Part shown: positions 16,506-25,931 of the stretch, piece by piece
Layout: each line of letters opens with the position of its first letter
How positions within the stretch are numbered: position 1 is the first letter of the stretch
IMG/VR virus record: IMGVR_UViG_3300027608_000021
Span: 19,150-83,149 of that record
Length of the DNA stretch: 64,000 bases
From: a virus
Direction: 5' to 3' (one strand)
Position numbers and translations under genes: made by a program
The notes under the pieces: generated by a model
Databases searched by the model: none
Told to the model about the DNA's origin: nothing
Seen by the model: the letters and a program-made list of their open reading frames with translations, nothing else

Positions 16506-19466
16506 ATGCCAGGTCCTTACAGTTGCTCAGAAGACGCAACCGCGATTAATAATCCAAATGGGTCTGGTTATACTTCAGACTGGAATGCCAATGGCGTAAT
16601 GTCTCCTATTGGGGTCAACACTAATGGCACAATCCTTTTCCGAGCGCGAATGCAATTCACTGGATTTTCAGCTACTGGAATCCAAAGCATTACCAATGCT
16701 AAGCTAAAGCTTTATTACTATCATAGTGGCACCTCTTCAAATAACGCTGGAAACTCTGGCACTAGCACAAATCGTATCGTGCAAGTATACTTGGCAAACA
16801 GTACAAACAGTATTGTGGACACTGGTGGTGGAACTCCATTTCCAGCTTCTGGCTGGACAAGCAAAAGTGGATACAACTGGGAAACGCAATTTGCCAACGG
16901 AACATACTATTCTGGAATCTCTGCTACAGAGACAATTAGCGGAGTAACTTCTAACGGAACACTCGTAGAAGTTGACGTTACAAATCTTATGCAGTACCTT
17001 ATCAGCAATCCAGGATTTACTTTCCGAGGATTTTTGCTGAAGCTTGACGCTGAAGGATCGAGCAATACAAACTCTTTTGTTCAATTCTACTCTAGGAACT
17101 CTTCATTTCCTCCAGTTCTTGAAACCACAGAAGTAACAAACACTGCTCCGAATGCACCGACAGGTCTTTCACCTACTGGTGGGGCTGTTGTTACATCTAA
17201 GGTTCTTAGCGGAACGCTAAGTGACCCTGATGCTTCGGATTCACTCTCAGCAGTACAAGTTCAAATTGCAAGTGATTCTGGATTTACATCAATCGTTTAC
17301 GATTCTGGAACAGTATCAGATACTGGAACTACATTTTCAGTAACCCATAACGCTTCTTTGACCTACAACACAACTTATTATTGGCGAGCTCGAACAAAAG
17401 ATCTTGCTGGTCTTTGGGGTCCGTATTCTTCTGGTGATACTTTCAGGCAGAATACAAAGCCAAACACACCAAGTGGTCTTACGCCTACTGGCGGAGTTCT
17501 TGTTCCAAGCCTTACACCGACGTTTAGCGGTCAAGGATCAGATCCTGACCCAGGCGACTCACTTGCTACGGCAAGAATCCTAGTATACCGTACCAGTGAT
17601 AACACGCTGATGTGGGATAGTGGAGACTTTGCTTCTGGAGTTGCTTCGTTCACTAAGCAGTACGGAAATGGTGGAACTGTTTACTTTAACTTGAGCTACG
17701 GCACATCGTACTACTGGAATGCAACAGTTAAAGACACAAACAGTGCTTCTTCATCGACATCCTCGTCATCTACATTTGTAACAGATATCGCTGGTGTTAC
17801 AGACATGACACCTAACATTACGAATGGTACGACTGGTTGGGTTAAGACGCTAACTCCATCTTTTAACTTTGTAACTCCAGCAAATATGAATCAGTATACG
17901 TTAAAATTCTATGATACAAATAATACTCTTATTAGTACAATTGGACCAACTGCGGTAAGCCCAGTAGCCACAACTCTGGCAACTGCTTACACCTACAGCG
18001 GGTCCCCAGCGCTAGAGTATGGCACAAGATATCAATGGACTGTAACCTGGAGGGATACAAGCAATGTAACCCAGCCAGAATCTGTAAAAGCTGCGTTTTG
18101 GATCAATGCTGCACCAGTTGCAAATAATGTTAGTCCGAGCAATAATCAGGCAGTTACATCAATTAACCCTGTTATTCAAACAGCTTTTGCTGATCAGGAT
18201 CTTGCAAACGGATTTGAAGATTCCCCAACAGCTCTGTCAATCGAAGTAAGTCGAGCAAGCGATAGCGTTGTTATGTATACCATGACTAAAACCGCATCTT
18301 TGGAAAGTGGTGTTAACTCACTGTTTCAAGGCGCTTCTGGTGTAACTACTACTGCTGGGGCTGGCGGCACTACACTTACTAAGAATGTTCAGTATCGTTA
18401 CCGAAGCCAGTACACGGACAACTCTGGTGCTTCAAACGCACAAGGTTCCTATACTGACTATGTGTTTTTTAAGCCAACAGACGGTCCTACAATTTCTTCC
18501 CTTGCGGTGGATGCAAGTGACCTAACAACTGGAAAAATCAATAACGCGGTTCCTCTTCTAAGTTACACATATACTGCGGCGTTTGGTAAGGCTCAAAAGA
18601 GCCGACGCTTGAGGATTATTGAAACAAGTTCTGGCAATTCTGTGCGGTACGACAGTGGGTTTATTCTTACTGCGGATGCATCATTTGATTCGCCAGCTGA
18701 TATCATCCTTAACAACGCTACCTATAAGTTCGAAGTAACAGTACAGGATAGCGACGACATCGAGTCCTCTACGATTTCTGTAACTTACGTTGCCTTGTGG
18801 AATGCACCAGCAGTTATTACTGGGCTTAGCATTGAGCAGGGCAACGGAACTTTAAAGTTGACATGGGACCAGTCATCTGATGCATCTTTCACAAAGTACA
18901 ATGTGTACCGTCGAGACTACGGTAGCTCTGTACCTTATGAATTCATTACAAGCATTCAAGATATTGGAACAGTAAACTACACAGACTTCTCTGCTGGAAT
19001 TGGTGCAAGGTATGAGTATAAAGTTACTCAGACTTCTACTCCAGTAGGCTCCAATCCAGTTGATTCCGATATCGATGCGACGACCCTTACGGTTGGAGCC
19101 TCAATCTACGACAACTGGTTTATTGTCTATGACGGCAATGAGGCGCTTGGAGTTGAGCTTTATGTTGACTCCGAGGACCGAACTAATCCATATCAAGAAG
19201 AGATCTTTGAACCGTTTGGTCGATCCAAAAAGGTTGTGGTCCGATATGGTCAGTATGGTGTAGAGGGAAACATTTCAGCATACATTCCTAACGATGAGGT
19301 CGAGGTTAAGCTATCAAAGATCAAGCAGCTTTTTGAGCTGAGTGTTCCTCTTTACCTAAAAACACCATTTGGTGATGTATACAAGGTTTATTTTAGCACT
19401 CCATCCTACCAGTACGCAACTGGTGGAACTGTAAAAATTTCAGTAGGATATATTGAGGTTGACTAA
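16506..19466 (+). CDS. Large tail protein with fibronectin-like repeats (distal tail region)
   Basis: 986 residues from ATG 16506; an alternative ATG at 16494 lacks a ribosome site. The N-terminal 220 residues are a beta-sandwich resembling DNRLRE-type carbohydrate-associated domains. Repeated segments then follow with fibronectin/CBM character (TAPNAPTGLSPTGG, TYYWRARTKD, TPSGLTPTGG, SYYWNATVKD). The C-terminal part (YEYKVTQTSTP, then a compact domain ending VKISVGYIEVD) looks like a distal tail or hub-attached domain. It probably forms the tail tip and binds host glycans. Confidence 0.7.
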   Translation: MPGPYSCSEDATAINNPNGSGYTSDWNANGVMSPIGVNTNGTILFRARMQFTGFSATGIQSITNAKLKLYYYHSGTSSNNAGNSGTSTNRIVQVYLANSTNSIVDTGGGTPFPASGWTSKSGYNWETQFANGTYYSGISATETISGVTSNGTLVEVDVTNLMQYLISNPGFTFRGFLLKLDAEGSSNTNSFVQFYSRNSSFPPVLETTEVTNTAPNAPTGLSPTGGAVVTSKVLSGTLSDPDASDSLSAVQVQIASDSGFTSIVYDSGTVSDTGTTFSVTHNASLTYNTTYYWRARTKDLAGLWGPYSSGDTFRQNTKPNTPSGLTPTGGVLVPSLTPTFSGQGSDPDPGDSLATARILVYRTSDNTLMWDSGDFASGVASFTKQYGNGGTVYFNLSYGTSYYWNATVKDTNSASSSTSSSSTFVTDIAGVTDMTPNITNGTTGWVKTLTPSFNFVTPANMNQYTLKFYDTNNTLISTIGPTAVSPVATTLATAYTYSGSPALEYGTRYQWTVTWRDTSNVTQPESVKAAFWINAAPVANNVSPSNNQAVTSINPVIQTAFADQDLANGFEDSPTALSIEVSRASDSVVMYTMTKTASLESGVNSLFQGASGVTTTAGAGGTTLTKNVQYRYRSQYTDNSGASNAQGSYTDYVFFKPTDGPTISSLAVDASDLTTGKINNAVPLLSYTYTAAFGKAQKSRRLRIIETSSGNSVRYDSGFILTADASFDSPADIILNNATYKFEVTVQDSDDIESSTISVTYVALWNAPAVITGLSIEQGNGTLKLTWDQSSDASFTKYNVYRRDYGSSVPYEFITSIQDIGTVNYTDFSAGIGARYEYKVTQTSTPVGSNPVDSDIDATTLTVGASIYDNWFIVYDGNEALGVELYVDSEDRTNPYQEEIFEPFGRSKKVVVRYGQYGVEGNISAYIPNDEVEVKLSKIKQLFELSVPLYLKTPFGDVYKVYFSTPSYQYATGGTVKISVGYIEVD

Positions 19467-20671
19467 TGTATAGTGGTATCCCGAATCTCAACGAATTCAA
19501 AGAAGCGCTGCTTGCGCCAATCCGAGACGTTAAGATTCGGGTTACTGCTTTAAATAGCAGTCTGGTGCCAATTCAGGAGGTTACCGCCTCCACAATTGAA
19601 GGAACAGTATACGTCGATACGTCGAGGGCAACACGGCGAACGTGTCAGCTCCGACTCATTGATAAGAACGGCGAGTACACGCCAAAAGATTCTAGCTCAG
19701 TCTTCTACTGGGACAAACTGATCAAGATTGAGTATGGACTGAAGATCGATGGTGAGTACACATATGTACCCCTAGGTGTCTTTACGATTGACCGATCTGA
19801 GATAATTGCAGAGAACGGCGCAGCTGTTATCAACATTGATGGCAGCGACCAGTGGGATTCGTTCTCTATGGCAACTTTCACCAGCAATAGTGGATGGGCA
19901 AGCGGAACTTCTATTAACCAGATTATCTCCGATACAGCAAGCCTGTGTGGATTACCTTTGACAAGAATTACCCTTGACCCACTAGGAAGTCGAAGTGCGA
20001 CCGAAAAGCAAGTCAACGTAACCTGGAAGTATTTTATTGGCGATAATATCGGTCAGAAGCTAAAAGACTGGGCTCAGGACTGGTCAATCGATATCTACTT
20101 TGATGTCAATGGCAACCTTGTCACCCATGACATGACCCTGCCACCATACACTGGTACCTCCAACAGCGCACCAGATGCATCATTCGCAGTTGGTGACAAT
20201 GCTATTATGCTTGGTATCCAAAAGGCTCAATCATCTCACACAATCTTTAACCACATTGTAGTTACTGGAGATACCTCCGATGGTACAGCAGCGGTTCGCG
20301 GCGAGTATATTGAAGGTACTGGTACAAATGTCAACACTTCACCGCTGAAGAGGACCTACAACGGTCGAGTAGGAACTGGTCTTACAATTCAAGAACTTGG
20401 ATCAAAGATTCTTGTAATTCGAACTACTACGCTTAAAACTTCTCAGCAGTGCCTCGACCGAGCAAAAGTTGAGCTGTCTAAGAATCTTGTCGTTGAGGAA
20501 ACGATTCAGTTGCCGACCATTGTAAACCCTTTATTTGAAGGTCACGATGTTATTGAGATTACTGAGCAGAACACTGGTCTCCAGCAGCAGAAATATACAC
20601 TAGATTCTTTTGATATTCCAATGCGCTCTAGCCGACAAGTTCTGAACGTCAAGAAGATGAGGGCACTCTAA
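19466..20671 (+). CDS. Tail hub / baseplate-like protein
   Basis: 401 residues, starting at the previous stop (TAATG). An N-terminal beta domain (STIEGTVYVDTSRATRRTC), KIEYGLKIDGEYTYVPLGVF and DGSDQWDSFS, plus a C-terminal TLKTSQQCLDRAKVELSKN / DSFDIP segment, match the general layout of siphovirus tail hub proteins (gp27-like fold). Named from layout and position. Confidence 0.6.
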   Translation: MYSGIPNLNEFKEALLAPIRDVKIRVTALNSSLVPIQEVTASTIEGTVYVDTSRATRRTCQLRLIDKNGEYTPKDSSSVFYWDKLIKIEYGLKIDGEYTYVPLGVFTIDRSEIIAENGAAVINIDGSDQWDSFSMATFTSNSGWASGTSINQIISDTASLCGLPLTRITLDPLGSRSATEKQVNVTWKYFIGDNIGQKLKDWAQDWSIDIYFDVNGNLVTHDMTLPPYTGTSNSAPDASFAVGDNAIMLGIQKAQSSHTIFNHIVVTGDTSDGTAAVRGEYIEGTGTNVNTSPLKRTYNGRVGTGLTIQELGSKILVIRTTTLKTSQQCLDRAKVELSKNLVVEETIQLPTIVNPLFEGHDVIEITEQNTGLQQQKYTLDSFDIPMRSSRQVLNVKKMRAL

Positions 20672-21726
20672 TGGCAGATATTGGCGATAAGTCGTTTACC
20701 ACAGACATGATTCAGCTGATCAAAGATGCTGTTAAAGCAGAGCTTGGCACAAATGCATTTATTAACCGCTATCTTGCAGAAGTTACCGTAGTTAACTCTA
20801 CAACCTCTGAGATTACTGTAAAACTATCTGGATCAGACGTAGCAACTGATGGATTCCGCTCAAGAGGGTTGCAACTACCATCTGTTGGAGATCAAGTAAT
20901 TGCATGCGTAGATGGTCAAGACCGCTGGATTGAATCGGTGGTTCGCCCAGCAACAAGTACACCATATCTGCAAATCTCCTCTGGTGCTATTACTGGAGTC
21001 GCTGGAGCACCAACTGGCTCTGTTCTTGGGTGGCTCACTGGAACGGCTCCTACGGGCTGGCTTTTCTGCGATGGCACTTCATACGCATATGACACCTACC
21101 CAGCCTTAGGAGCGCTCCTAGGGGGGTCTGCGGGGGGAAATTTCAACGTCCCAGACATGAGGGATCGATTTCTCGGGTCTTTGGCTGCTGTCGGCACATG
21201 GTCCAATACCACAGGGGCAATTGGACCAAATAGCACGATTACAAATAGCCGTGCACATACACATTCAACATCTCACAGCCATAACCACAATCATACATTC
21301 AGTGGATCGTCTCATACCCATGGAGCTGGAACATATAATCCAACTGCAACAACAATTGGAGCACTAGCAACCACTCAAGCTGGATTGCATAGCCACACAG
21401 CGCCGATAGTAACTGAATCAAGCGGTTCACCATCCTCAACGGTTAACAGGGACTCTGGAGGAACTGCGGCTGCAACTGCATCGTCGACGCATACACACAG
21501 TTATACCGCTGGCGCATGGACAACTACAACTGCAACTTCTCATGACCATGATGTAACAGTTCCTTCTCACGACCACGGATTTAACGGAGATAGTGGAGGA
21601 GCTACACCATCAGGAACAATCGGTTCTGATAGCACAGTAGACACAACTGATACTGGCGCAGCAACGTATAGCGGATCTGACATTTCACCGAAAGCAACAA
21701 GACTAAACTTTATTATTAAAACCTAA
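20671..21726 (+). CDS. Tail collar-domain protein with histidine clusters
   Basis: 351 residues. An N-terminal OB-like region (YLAEVTVVNSTTSEITVKL) resembles baseplate spike bases. A phage tail collar domain follows (TGTAPTGWLFCDGTSY, FNVPDMRDRFLG, about 120-175). The C-terminal half is Thr/Ser/Gly-rich with many His-x-His clusters (HTHSTSHSHNHNH, HDHDVTVPSHDHGF), likely metal-coordinating turns in a trimeric fibre as in T4 gp12-type proteins. Confidence 0.8.
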   Translation: MADIGDKSFTTDMIQLIKDAVKAELGTNAFINRYLAEVTVVNSTTSEITVKLSGSDVATDGFRSRGLQLPSVGDQVIACVDGQDRWIESVVRPATSTPYLQISSGAITGVAGAPTGSVLGWLTGTAPTGWLFCDGTSYAYDTYPALGALLGGSAGGNFNVPDMRDRFLGSLAAVGTWSNTTGAIGPNSTITNSRAHTHSTSHSHNHNHTFSGSSHTHGAGTYNPTATTIGALATTQAGLHSHTAPIVTESSGSPSSTVNRDSGGTAAATASSTHTHSYTAGAWTTTTATSHDHDVTVPSHDHGFNGDSGGATPSGTIGSDSTVDTTDTGAATYSGSDISPKATRLNFIIKT

Positions 21727-21735
21727 GGAGGGCTT

Positions 21736-22089
21736 ATGCCTGCTGGAAAGCATGACATTATTATCGAGCAAGGGGCTACCTTTCGACGGGTTATTACCTG
21801 GAAGGACTCGGCTGGAGCCGCAATTAATCTTACTGGCTATACTGCCAAGATGCAAGTACGAGAGCGTGTCCGTGATACGGACGTTGTGCTTGAGTGCAGC
21901 ACTGCAAATGGTCGGATTACGCTTGGAGGTAATCTTGGAACAATTACCATTGTTGCACAAGATGAAATTACAGCAACTCTCAGCGAGATGCCAAAGGCTG
22001 TCTATGACCTTGAACTTACCTCGGCTGGCGGAGAAGTTACACGCCTGCTTCGCGGGTACGCACAGATCGTTCCAGAGGTGACAAGATGA
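21736..22089 (+). CDS. Small tail-fibre accessory protein
   Basis: 117 residues; AGGAGGGCTT precedes the ATG. The start (IEQGATFRRVITWKDSAGA) and NLTGYTAKMQVR motif are common in a family of phage proteins found beside tail fibre genes. Predicted beta fold; the biochemical role is unknown. It overlaps the next gene by ATGA. Confidence 0.7.
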   Translation: MPAGKHDIIIEQGATFRRVITWKDSAGAAINLTGYTAKMQVRERVRDTDVVLECSTANGRITLGGNLGTITIVAQDEITATLSEMPKAVYDLELTSAGGEVTRLLRGYAQIVPEVTR

Positions 22090-22427
22090 CAGATATTGTA
22101 AACATTGAGAGCCCGAACACGGTTGTAGAAATAGATGAAACGAACCTAGAAGTAACGATGGCTGCAGCAGGACCGCAAGGTCCATCTGGCGCTGCTGGAG
22201 CTCAAGGACCTGCAGGTGCTGCTGGAGCATCACACTCTACATATGTACATAACCAGAATGTACCCGCAAGTTTTTGGGACATCACCCACAATCTTGTTTC
22301 ATACCCTTCAGTATCGGTTATTGATAGTACGGGCGGTTTCGTCGTTGGCGATATCAGCTACGTGTCGAATAACCGTCTAACAATCACTTTCTCTGGGTCT
22401 TTCTCAGGGCAAGCATTTTTGAATTAA
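22086..22427 (+). CDS. Collagen-like tail-fibre protein
   Basis: 113 residues. Gly-x-y triplets (GPQGPSGAAGAQGPAGAAG, about 32-50) form a short collagen-like trimer segment, followed by a small beta domain (ASFWDITHNL...NRLTITFSG). Such proteins trimerise as tail fibre tips or adaptors. Confidence 0.75.
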   Translation: MTDIVNIESPNTVVEIDETNLEVTMAAAGPQGPSGAAGAQGPAGAAGASHSTYVHNQNVPASFWDITHNLVSYPSVSVIDSTGGFVVGDISYVSNNRLTITFSGSFSGQAFLN

Positions 22428-22436
22428 GGAGATACC

Positions 22437-23789
22437 ATGGCTACAAAGTTTCTTGCTAATATTAACCTAAGTCAGAACGAACTCCAGAACGCTCGAGTCC
22501 AGAACCTGACAACGACACAGATCAACGCGATCTCTGCTCCAGTTGAGGGTCAGATTGCTTATGATACGACGCTTGATGTACTGAAGTATTATAACGGTAC
22601 TGCTTGGACCGCACTTTCTAGTGGTGCTGGAACCGTCACTGCCGTTACTGGTACTGGCGCAATCTCATCGACTGGCGGAACAACCCCAGCGATCAGCATT
22701 GCCGACGCAACAACCAGCGTCAAGGGCGCTGTGCAACTCAGCGATTCTACGAGCACGACGAGCAGCATCCTTGCTGCAACCCCTACTGCGGTAAAGGCTG
22801 CGTACGACGCGGCTGCTGCTAAGGTAGCCAGCGTTACTGCTGGGTCTGCGCGAGTAACGATCGGCGGAACTGCAACTGCACCTACGGTGGATGTTGCTGC
22901 TGCTACAACCAGTGTTGCTGGTATCGTTGCACTCTCTGACTCAACCAGCACGACGAGCAGCGTACTTGCTGCTACGCCAACTGCTGTAAAGGCTGCGTAT
23001 GACCTCGCCGCTGGTAAGGCAAACACTTCCGACAAACTGAGCGTCTTTGCTGCGACCACCTCTGCCGAACTTGCTGGTGTCATCTCTGATGAGACTGGTA
23101 CTGGCGCGCTGGTCTTTGCAAACACTCCTACCCTCGTTACGCCAAACATTGGCGTAGCGACTGGTACGAGCCTTGTGCTTTCTGGCGACCTGACGGTCAA
23201 CGGAACCACGACGACCGTAAACTCCACAACCGTAACGGTTGACGACAAGAACCTTGAACTTGGTTCTGTTGCAAGCCCAACGGATGCTGGTGCTGACGGC
23301 GGAGGTATTACCCTCAAGGGTACGACTGATAAGACAATTTCCTGGGTAGATGCTACGGATGCATGGACTCTCTCTGAGCATGCAGACCTTGCTGCTGCCA
23401 AGGAATACAAGATCGCTGGAGCAAGCGTGCTCAGCGCATCGACTCTTGGAAGCGGCGTAACTGGCTCAAGCCTTACGTCGGTTGGAACGATTGCCACAGG
23501 CGTGTGGAATGGTACTGACATCGCTGTCGCAGACGGCGGTACTGGTTCTGGCACGGCTGCTGGTGCTAAGACGAACCTTGGCTTTATGACCCGCTACGCG
23601 GTCACGGCAACGTGGACCGCTGGCGAAAACAAGACCATTACGCACGCCCTTGGAACCAAGGATGTGACGTTTAGCGTCTACGATTCTTCAGATAACTACG
23701 TCATTGCTGACGTTGTTACTGCAACTACAAATACTATTACGGTAATGTGCAGCGTTGCTGGCGATTACCGAGTAGTAGTAATCGGCTGA
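22437..23789 (+). CDS. Long tail fibre protein with internal repeats
   Basis: 450 residues. The N-terminal attachment-like segment (MATKFLANINLSQNELQN) and GQIAYDTTLDVLKYYNGTAW motif are typical of phage fibres. A block of about 63 residues containing LSDSTSTTSSILAATPTA is repeated with small changes (about residues 93-190), then come beta-helical Thr-rich strands and a C-terminal DVTFSVYDSSDNYVI domain resembling the end of the 22086-22427 protein. A candidate host-recognition fibre. Confidence 0.8.
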   Translation: MATKFLANINLSQNELQNARVQNLTTTQINAISAPVEGQIAYDTTLDVLKYYNGTAWTALSSGAGTVTAVTGTGAISSTGGTTPAISIADATTSVKGAVQLSDSTSTTSSILAATPTAVKAAYDAAAAKVASVTAGSARVTIGGTATAPTVDVAAATTSVAGIVALSDSTSTTSSVLAATPTAVKAAYDLAAGKANTSDKLSVFAATTSAELAGVISDETGTGALVFANTPTLVTPNIGVATGTSLVLSGDLTVNGTTTTVNSTTVTVDDKNLELGSVASPTDAGADGGGITLKGTTDKTISWVDATDAWTLSEHADLAAAKEYKIAGASVLSASTLGSGVTGSSLTSVGTIATGVWNGTDIAVADGGTGSGTAAGAKTNLGFMTRYAVTATWTAGENKTITHALGTKDVTFSVYDSSDNYVIADVVTATTNTITVMCSVAGDYRVVVIG

Positions 23790-23807
23790 TAACCGAAGGA
23801 GGTTTAC

Positions 23808-24389
23808 ATGCCTAAGTTTACTGCGTCATTAAATCTCCCGAAGTACGCCACGGCTCCAGCGAGTCCTGTGGACGGAGACGTTTACTACAACACGACTGAC
23901 AACAAGGTCTACTCACGCATCAATGGTGCGTGGGTAGACCTTGCTGCTTCTGGTGGTGGTGGTGGTGGTAATGCCGTGTACTATCAGACAACTGCTCCAG
24001 CAACTGGAAATGATGGGGACATCTGGATTGACTCTGATACATTTACCGTAGAGGCTAGCGGAGCAAACGGAGTTAACGCTTACAATGTTCCGATCACAAC
24101 ACAAGCAACTGCAAGGGATATTGCCCTAACAGATCTTGGAAAAATGATTGAGTCAACTTCTGCAACTGCAGTAACAATTACAGTTCGTTCAGATGGTGTC
24201 GTCCCTGGTTTTATTGCTGGTGATCAGATTATGATTCTTCAGTCTGGGGCTGGGCAGGTTACAATTGCTGGTAACGGTGCAACTATTAACGGCACACCTG
24301 GTTTGAAATTGAGGACCCAGTGGTCTTCAGCAACGCTTATTAAGCGAGACGCAAACACTTGGGTACTTATTGGGGATACAACGCCATGA
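23808..24389 (+). CDS. Short fibre protein, first of a duplicated pair
   Basis: 193 residues. It begins MPKFTASLNLPKYATAP with the fibre motif VDGDVYYNTTDNKVYSRING, a Gly linker, then a beta domain ending KRDANTWVLIGDTTP. That C-terminal domain is paralogous to 25440-25931. Its stop overlaps the propeller gene start (ATGA), so the two are made together. Confidence 0.75.
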   Translation: MPKFTASLNLPKYATAPASPVDGDVYYNTTDNKVYSRINGAWVDLAASGGGGGGNAVYYQTTAPATGNDGDIWIDSDTFTVEASGANGVNAYNVPITTQATARDIALTDLGKMIESTSATAVTITVRSDGVVPGFIAGDQIMILQSGAGQVTIAGNGATINGTPGLKLRTQWSSATLIKRDANTWVLIGDTTP

Positions 24390-25411
24390 TTTCCGCAACC
24401 TCTTCAATGACTCAAAGTATTCAGACAGGTTTTCCCGCTATTGCCGTTTCGCATAACACTACCCCATTCATTGCCGCCTACCCTTGGACTGGTGCGTTTG
24501 GAACCAAGGTTGCCAACCCAGCAACGCTGCCTGGAAGCAATGGGCAAGGAGTCACGTTTACCCCATCAGGTAGCCATATTGCCATATCGTACGGCACAAG
24601 TCCATACATTTCCGTCTACCCTTGGCGGGGGTTGTTTGGAACAAAGGTTGCAAACGCAGCAACACTGGTTGCAGGCAGCGGTTTCAGCGTAGCCTTCACT
24701 CCGTCAGGCGACCATATCGCTGTAGCGCATAGCACCACCCCATTCATCTCCGTTTACCCTTGGACAGGAGATTTTGGGACCAAGGTTGCTAATCCAGCAA
24801 CGCTGCCTGCAGCCACTGGCAACGGCGTAGCCTTCACCGCATCAGGTAGTTATATTGCCACGGCGGAATTTAACTCCCCATATGTCGGTGTCTACCCTTG
24901 GAATGGATCGTTTGGGACAAGGGTTGGCAATCCTGCAACGCTGCCTGCGGGCACTGGTCGCTCCGTAGCCTTCACCCCATCAGGTGATTATATTGCCGTT
25001 GGGCATAACACCACCCCATACATTTCCGCTTACCCTTGGACTGGTGCGTTTGGGACAAAGGTTGCTGATCCAGGAACCCTGCCTGCAAGCACTGGCAACG
25101 GCGTAGCCTTCACCCCGTCAGGTAGTTATATTGCCGTTGCGCACGCCACCACCCCATACATTGCCGCCTACCCTTGGACTGGTGCGTTTGGAACCAAGGT
25201 TGCCAACCCAGCAACTACTCCTTCAAGCACTGGCAGCGGCGTAGCCTTCACCTCGTCAGGCGACCATATCGCCGTAGCCCACACAGGCACTCCGTTCATC
25301 GCCGTCTATCCTTGGACAGGAGCATTTGGGACGAAGGTTGCTAATCCAGCCGTGTCACCTGCACAGGCTGGGTACAACGTAGCCTTCAAGGCAAGTACGG
25401 GAAAGCAATAA
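24386..25411 (+). CDS. Seven-repeat beta-propeller tail protein, copy 1
   Basis: 341 residues from ATG 24386. Seven repeats of about 47 residues each carry a YPWxGxFGTKVANP core and a GVAFTPSGSHIAV strand, as in a 7-bladed propeller. The repeat phase starts mid-blade, compatible with velcro closure. There is no signal peptide or enzymatic motif. Coupling to a fibre gene suggests receptor binding at the fibre tip. The DNA repeats are also strongly conserved, so repeat recombination could reshape it. Confidence 0.75.
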   Translation: MISATSSMTQSIQTGFPAIAVSHNTTPFIAAYPWTGAFGTKVANPATLPGSNGQGVTFTPSGSHIAISYGTSPYISVYPWRGLFGTKVANAATLVAGSGFSVAFTPSGDHIAVAHSTTPFISVYPWTGDFGTKVANPATLPAATGNGVAFTASGSYIATAEFNSPYVGVYPWNGSFGTRVGNPATLPAGTGRSVAFTPSGDYIAVGHNTTPYISAYPWTGAFGTKVADPGTLPASTGNGVAFTPSGSYIAVAHATTPYIAAYPWTGAFGTKVANPATTPSSTGSGVAFTSSGDHIAVAHTGTPFIAVYPWTGAFGTKVANPAVSPAQAGYNVAFKASTGKQ

Positions 25412-25439
25412 AGTAGAATGAAAAAAATTTGGAGGTTAC

Positions 25440-25931
25440 ATGGGAAATAAGATGTATGTTAGGAGCGCTGGTTCATGGGTAGAAACAACTGCTGGTTCTG
25501 CAGTTACTACTTCTGCGTCTATTCCTTCTAGCCCAGTTACTGGACAAACATATTTTAATACTACTGAAGATGTTCTATATGTTTACGATGGATCAGCTTG
25601 GTATCCTGCGGCAAATAAAGATTTGAATATTGAACAAAGGACCAGTTCTCAGGTGCTTGCGCTTGCAGACAAAAATCTTCTTATTGAAATGAACGTCGCA
25701 ACTGGAAATACGGTTTCAATCCCAACTGATGCGTCTGTTTCTTTTCCAATTGGAACACAAATTAATATCTCCCAACTTGGTATTGGTCAAACAACTATTC
25801 AGGCAGTAACTTCAGGAACTACTACCGTTGTCGGATCTCCAGGTCTTAAACTTCGTGCGCAGTATTCGTTTGTAACGTGTATTAAGCGCGCTGCAAACTT
25901 CTGGATTGTAGTTGGAGATACAGCAGCATGA
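25440..25931 (+). CDS. Short fibre protein, second of the duplicated pair
   Basis: 163 residues; TTGGAGG precedes ATG 25440. It has the GQTYFNTTEDVLYVYDGSAW fibre motif and a C-terminal domain (GSPGLKLRAQYSFVTCIKR...WIVVGD) paralogous to 23808-24389, but a different N-terminus. It overlaps its propeller partner by ATGA exactly as the first pair does. Confidence 0.75.
   Translation: MGNKMYVRSAGSWVETTAGSAVTTSASIPSSPVTGQTYFNTTEDVLYVYDGSAWYPAANKDLNIEQRTSSQVLALADKNLLIEMNVATGNTVSIPTDASVSFPIGTQINISQLGIGQTTIQAVTSGTTTVVGSPGLKLRAQYSFVTCIKRAANFWIVVGDTAA

Noticed and set aside
22589-23554. A 321-codon minus-strand ORF in the fibre gene
   Set aside because: Its Val/Ala/Thr-rich sequence mirrors the repetitive fibre codons on the other strand; there is no start signal.
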